Below, in pieces: positions 62,635 to 64,000 of a stretch of DNA of 64,000 nt. Under the pieces are notes generated by a model that made no database searches, had not been told where the DNA came from, and was given only the letters and a program-made list of their open reading frames with translations. Position 1 is the first letter of the stretch. Each line of letters begins with the position of its first letter. The position numbers were made by a program, and so were the translations under genes. The DNA is from Bacteroidota bacterium (GTDB lineage: Bacteria > Bacteroidota > Ignavibacteria > Ignavibacteriales > Melioribacteraceae): NCBI GenBank assembly GCA_023397505.1, contig JAEWUC010000002.1:124001-188000 (forward strand), written 5' to 3'.

Positions 62635-63657
62635 ATGAAAAAAATTATTTTGTTCTTTTTATGGCTTGTTGTAACTACCGGAGAGACATCCTCTCAGAAA
62701 ATTTCTTATTTGGCAAAGAATCAAATAAATTCCGGTAAAATTGTTTATCAGGAAGATTTTGACGATAGTGTTTCATTTGATAAGAAATATGAATATTACA
62801 ATAAATCGAAAATCATACTTAAAAATGAAACAAGAGATATAACCTTAAAAATTATTCGCGAAGTAAGTAAGAATAAGGAATCAAGGCAGGTTTTTATCAA
62901 ATTCATAGATCCAATTTTGATGGATATGGCTGATGATGATTTTTCTTTAATTGTTAATGATGAAGTGATTTCAAAAAGCGATACCGGTTCCTATGCTGGC
63001 AAGAATGTTCTTAGGTTTGATTTGAAACCTGCATTTAATATTGATGAACCGCAGAAACTTGATATCAAATGGAATCGTTCTTTTTATAACGGCAGTTTTT
63101 CTTTGTCTGCCGACGGCTACTTTTCGACAAAACCGGATTCGGGTATGTTAAACAGTATCCAATTTAAAACAGATTATTCATTCAAATGGACGGATATAAG
63201 TGATTTTAACTATGTAGGTTTAACAGGACAACTAAGAACAGAACACCCGCAGAATTTTAGCCAGACAAATATTGCAGGCAGTATTATTGTCAGCTCTACT
63301 TTACCGTTTATGGGTAAACTTGCAAACGTTTTGTTTAAGCCAAGTAATAAAATAGTTGTGGATTTCCTTATTCAACCCGCCGTTGATTTTGTTTTGAATA
63401 CAGCTGTTAAAGATTCATCATTCATACGCGGAGCTATACATTGCGGCTGGGATATTCCATTGCTCAAGGATCAGTATATTTATTTTTATGGAGTTGCATA
63501 TTTTCAAAGCGGGTTCCGTCCAAGATCGTATATAGAAATGACTTTTGAGCAAGATATTTCCAATTCAGTAGCCGCAATTGTTAAGTGGGTAAATGGCGAA
63601 CTACCACCTCTTTTTATTAGGGAGTCTGATTTTAGAATTGGACTACGGTTTAAATAG
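62635..63657 (+). CDS. unknown exported protein
   Basis: A 340-residue protein with a signal peptide (about 1-20, ending TSSQK). The rest is rich in beta strands with alternating polar and hydrophobic residues (GSFSLSADGYFST, FNYVGLTGQL). The last strand RIGLRFK ends with basic residue Lys after aromatic Phe, close to an outer-membrane barrel end. It may be a periplasmic or outer-membrane protein. It starts 11 bases after the small gene and has a GAGG site. No family is recognised. Confidence 0.6.
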   Translation: MKKIILFFLWLVVTTGETSSQKISYLAKNQINSGKIVYQEDFDDSVSFDKKYEYYNKSKIILKNETRDITLKIIREVSKNKESRQVFIKFIDPILMDMADDDFSLIVNDEVISKSDTGSYAGKNVLRFDLKPAFNIDEPQKLDIKWNRSFYNGSFSLSADGYFSTKPDSGMLNSIQFKTDYSFKWTDISDFNYVGLTGQLRTEHPQNFSQTNIAGSIIVSSTLPFMGKLANVLFKPSNKIVVDFLIQPAVDFVLNTAVKDSSFIRGAIHCGWDIPLLKDQYIYFYGVAYFQSGFRPRSYIEMTFEQDISNSVAAIVKWVNGELPPLFIRESDFRIGLRFK

Positions 63658-63669
63658 ATTGTAGAATAC

Positions 63670-63767
63670 ATAACTTCACCATTCATGGCGGAGTTAAGGG
63701 GACGTACAAAAAACTGAATACCTTTAGGCAAAAAGATGATATATAACTTCGCCGCTAATGGCGGGGA
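63670..63767 (+). repeat. pair of related short repeats before the last gene
   Basis: Two units start with ATAACTTC at 63670 and 63743 (73 bases apart) and continue with similar sequence (about 18 of 22 bases agree, including ATGGCGG). Each can form a small hairpin (GCC/GGC in the second). They lie between the exported-protein gene and the next ATG. Confidence 0.45.
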
Positions 63768-63791
63768 AATTCCAACAAACATGGAGGAACA

Positions 63792-64000
63792 ATGGCTAAT
63801 CAAAATCTTGTTTCTGCCGTTATAAGTCCGGAATTAAAAACATCAATAATGGCGAAACTTAACGAAGTTAAAAACGATCTCGATTTTGTTATTACTCTGC
63901 TGCCCGAAGAAAAAAACGATTACTTGAAAGTCGGTAATGTTATGCCGTTTCTCGATAAAGCATATAACGCAGCTTCAACACATCCTGAAATTCTGCCTTC
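63792..64000 (+). CDS. unknown protein, N-terminal part (cut by the window end)
   Basis: The first 69 codons of a gene that runs off the window. The ATG has a clear GGAGG site. The protein starts MANQNLVSAVISPELKTSIM and continues with helical, acidic sequence (KNDLDFVITLLPEEKNDYL) without a signal peptide. No domain is recognised in this part. It follows the GH46-containing run in the same direction and may belong to it, after the repeat pair. Confidence 0.65.
   Translation, partial: MANQNLVSAVISPELKTSIMAKLNEVKNDLDFVITLLPEEKNDYLKVGNVMPFLDKAYNAASTHPEILP

Noticed and set aside
1..64000. CRISPR array, rRNA genes, complete insertion sequences or prophage
   Set aside because: I saw no regular spaced repeats, rRNA sequence, transposase or phage structural genes; the GH46-like enzyme alone is not enough for a prophage call.

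Overview
The window is AT-rich bacterial chromosome from a free-living member of the Bacteroidota/Ignavibacteria group. The sequence clues are a type IX secretion (T9SS) sortase and channel (PorU, PorV), several proteins ending in T9SS sorting domains, a SusC/SusD pair, TonB-dependent receptors that begin with a carboxypeptidase-regulatory-like domain, and promoters of the form TTGA-N19/20-TA-N2-TTT. That form resembles the TTTG-N19-TAnnTTTG promoter known from Bacteroidetes. The mix of genes (H-type lectin-OmpA, cellobiose phosphorylase, shell proteins next to relA and ruvX) looks most like Ignavibacteriales, but I cannot name a genus.

Layout. 1-1435: end of an exbB-exbD-tonB operon. 1407-4992 (minus): three small membrane proteins, an NHL propeller and an Ig-domain lipoprotein. 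5176: tRNA-Gln. 5564-8883: TonB-dependent receptor and EamA permease. 8922-11751 (minus): two secreted propeller proteins with T9SS tails. 12065-14974: peroxiredoxin and dps, divergent from a GAF-sigma54 activator, with a sigma54-like promoter and three matching operator-like palindromes between them. 15310-21942: a 2210-residue protein joining an aminotransferase-like domain to an HprK-like P-loop domain. 22135-30110: cellobiose phosphorylase, an orphan LuxR-type regulator and susC-susD behind a folded leader; with the receptor at 5564 this suggests uptake and phosphorolysis of cello-oligosaccharides.

30387-33962: aldo-keto reductase, H-lectin-OmpA, tRNA-Glu with a rearranged 3' copy, ferredoxin, endonuclease III, HD hydrolase. 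34161-47736: a long operon with porU, porV, an M6-like protein whose zinc motif is lost, an HExxH protease fused to a propeller and a predicted barrel, a DUF5683-like protein and der. 47837-52549: disulfide-type oxidoreductase, upp, relA/spoT, ruvX. 52631-53673: two microcompartment shell genes, one with a long tail ending in a SAP-like segment. 53738-58168: YbbR-like protein, tmk, CtpA-type protease, TauE/SafE permease, DUF1634. 58185-59873 (minus): DnaQ-UvrC-type nuclease. 59951-64000: a long leader, then a GH46 chitosanase-like enzyme without a signal peptide and four proteins I do not recognise, the last one cut by the window edge.

All domain calls come from reading motifs by eye; no database search was run. 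The strongest candidates for something undescribed are the aminotransferase-HprK fusion, the sigma54-dps control region, the shell protein with a SAP-like tail, the lost active site in the T9SS operon, and the hairpin inserted into a tRNA-Glu copy.
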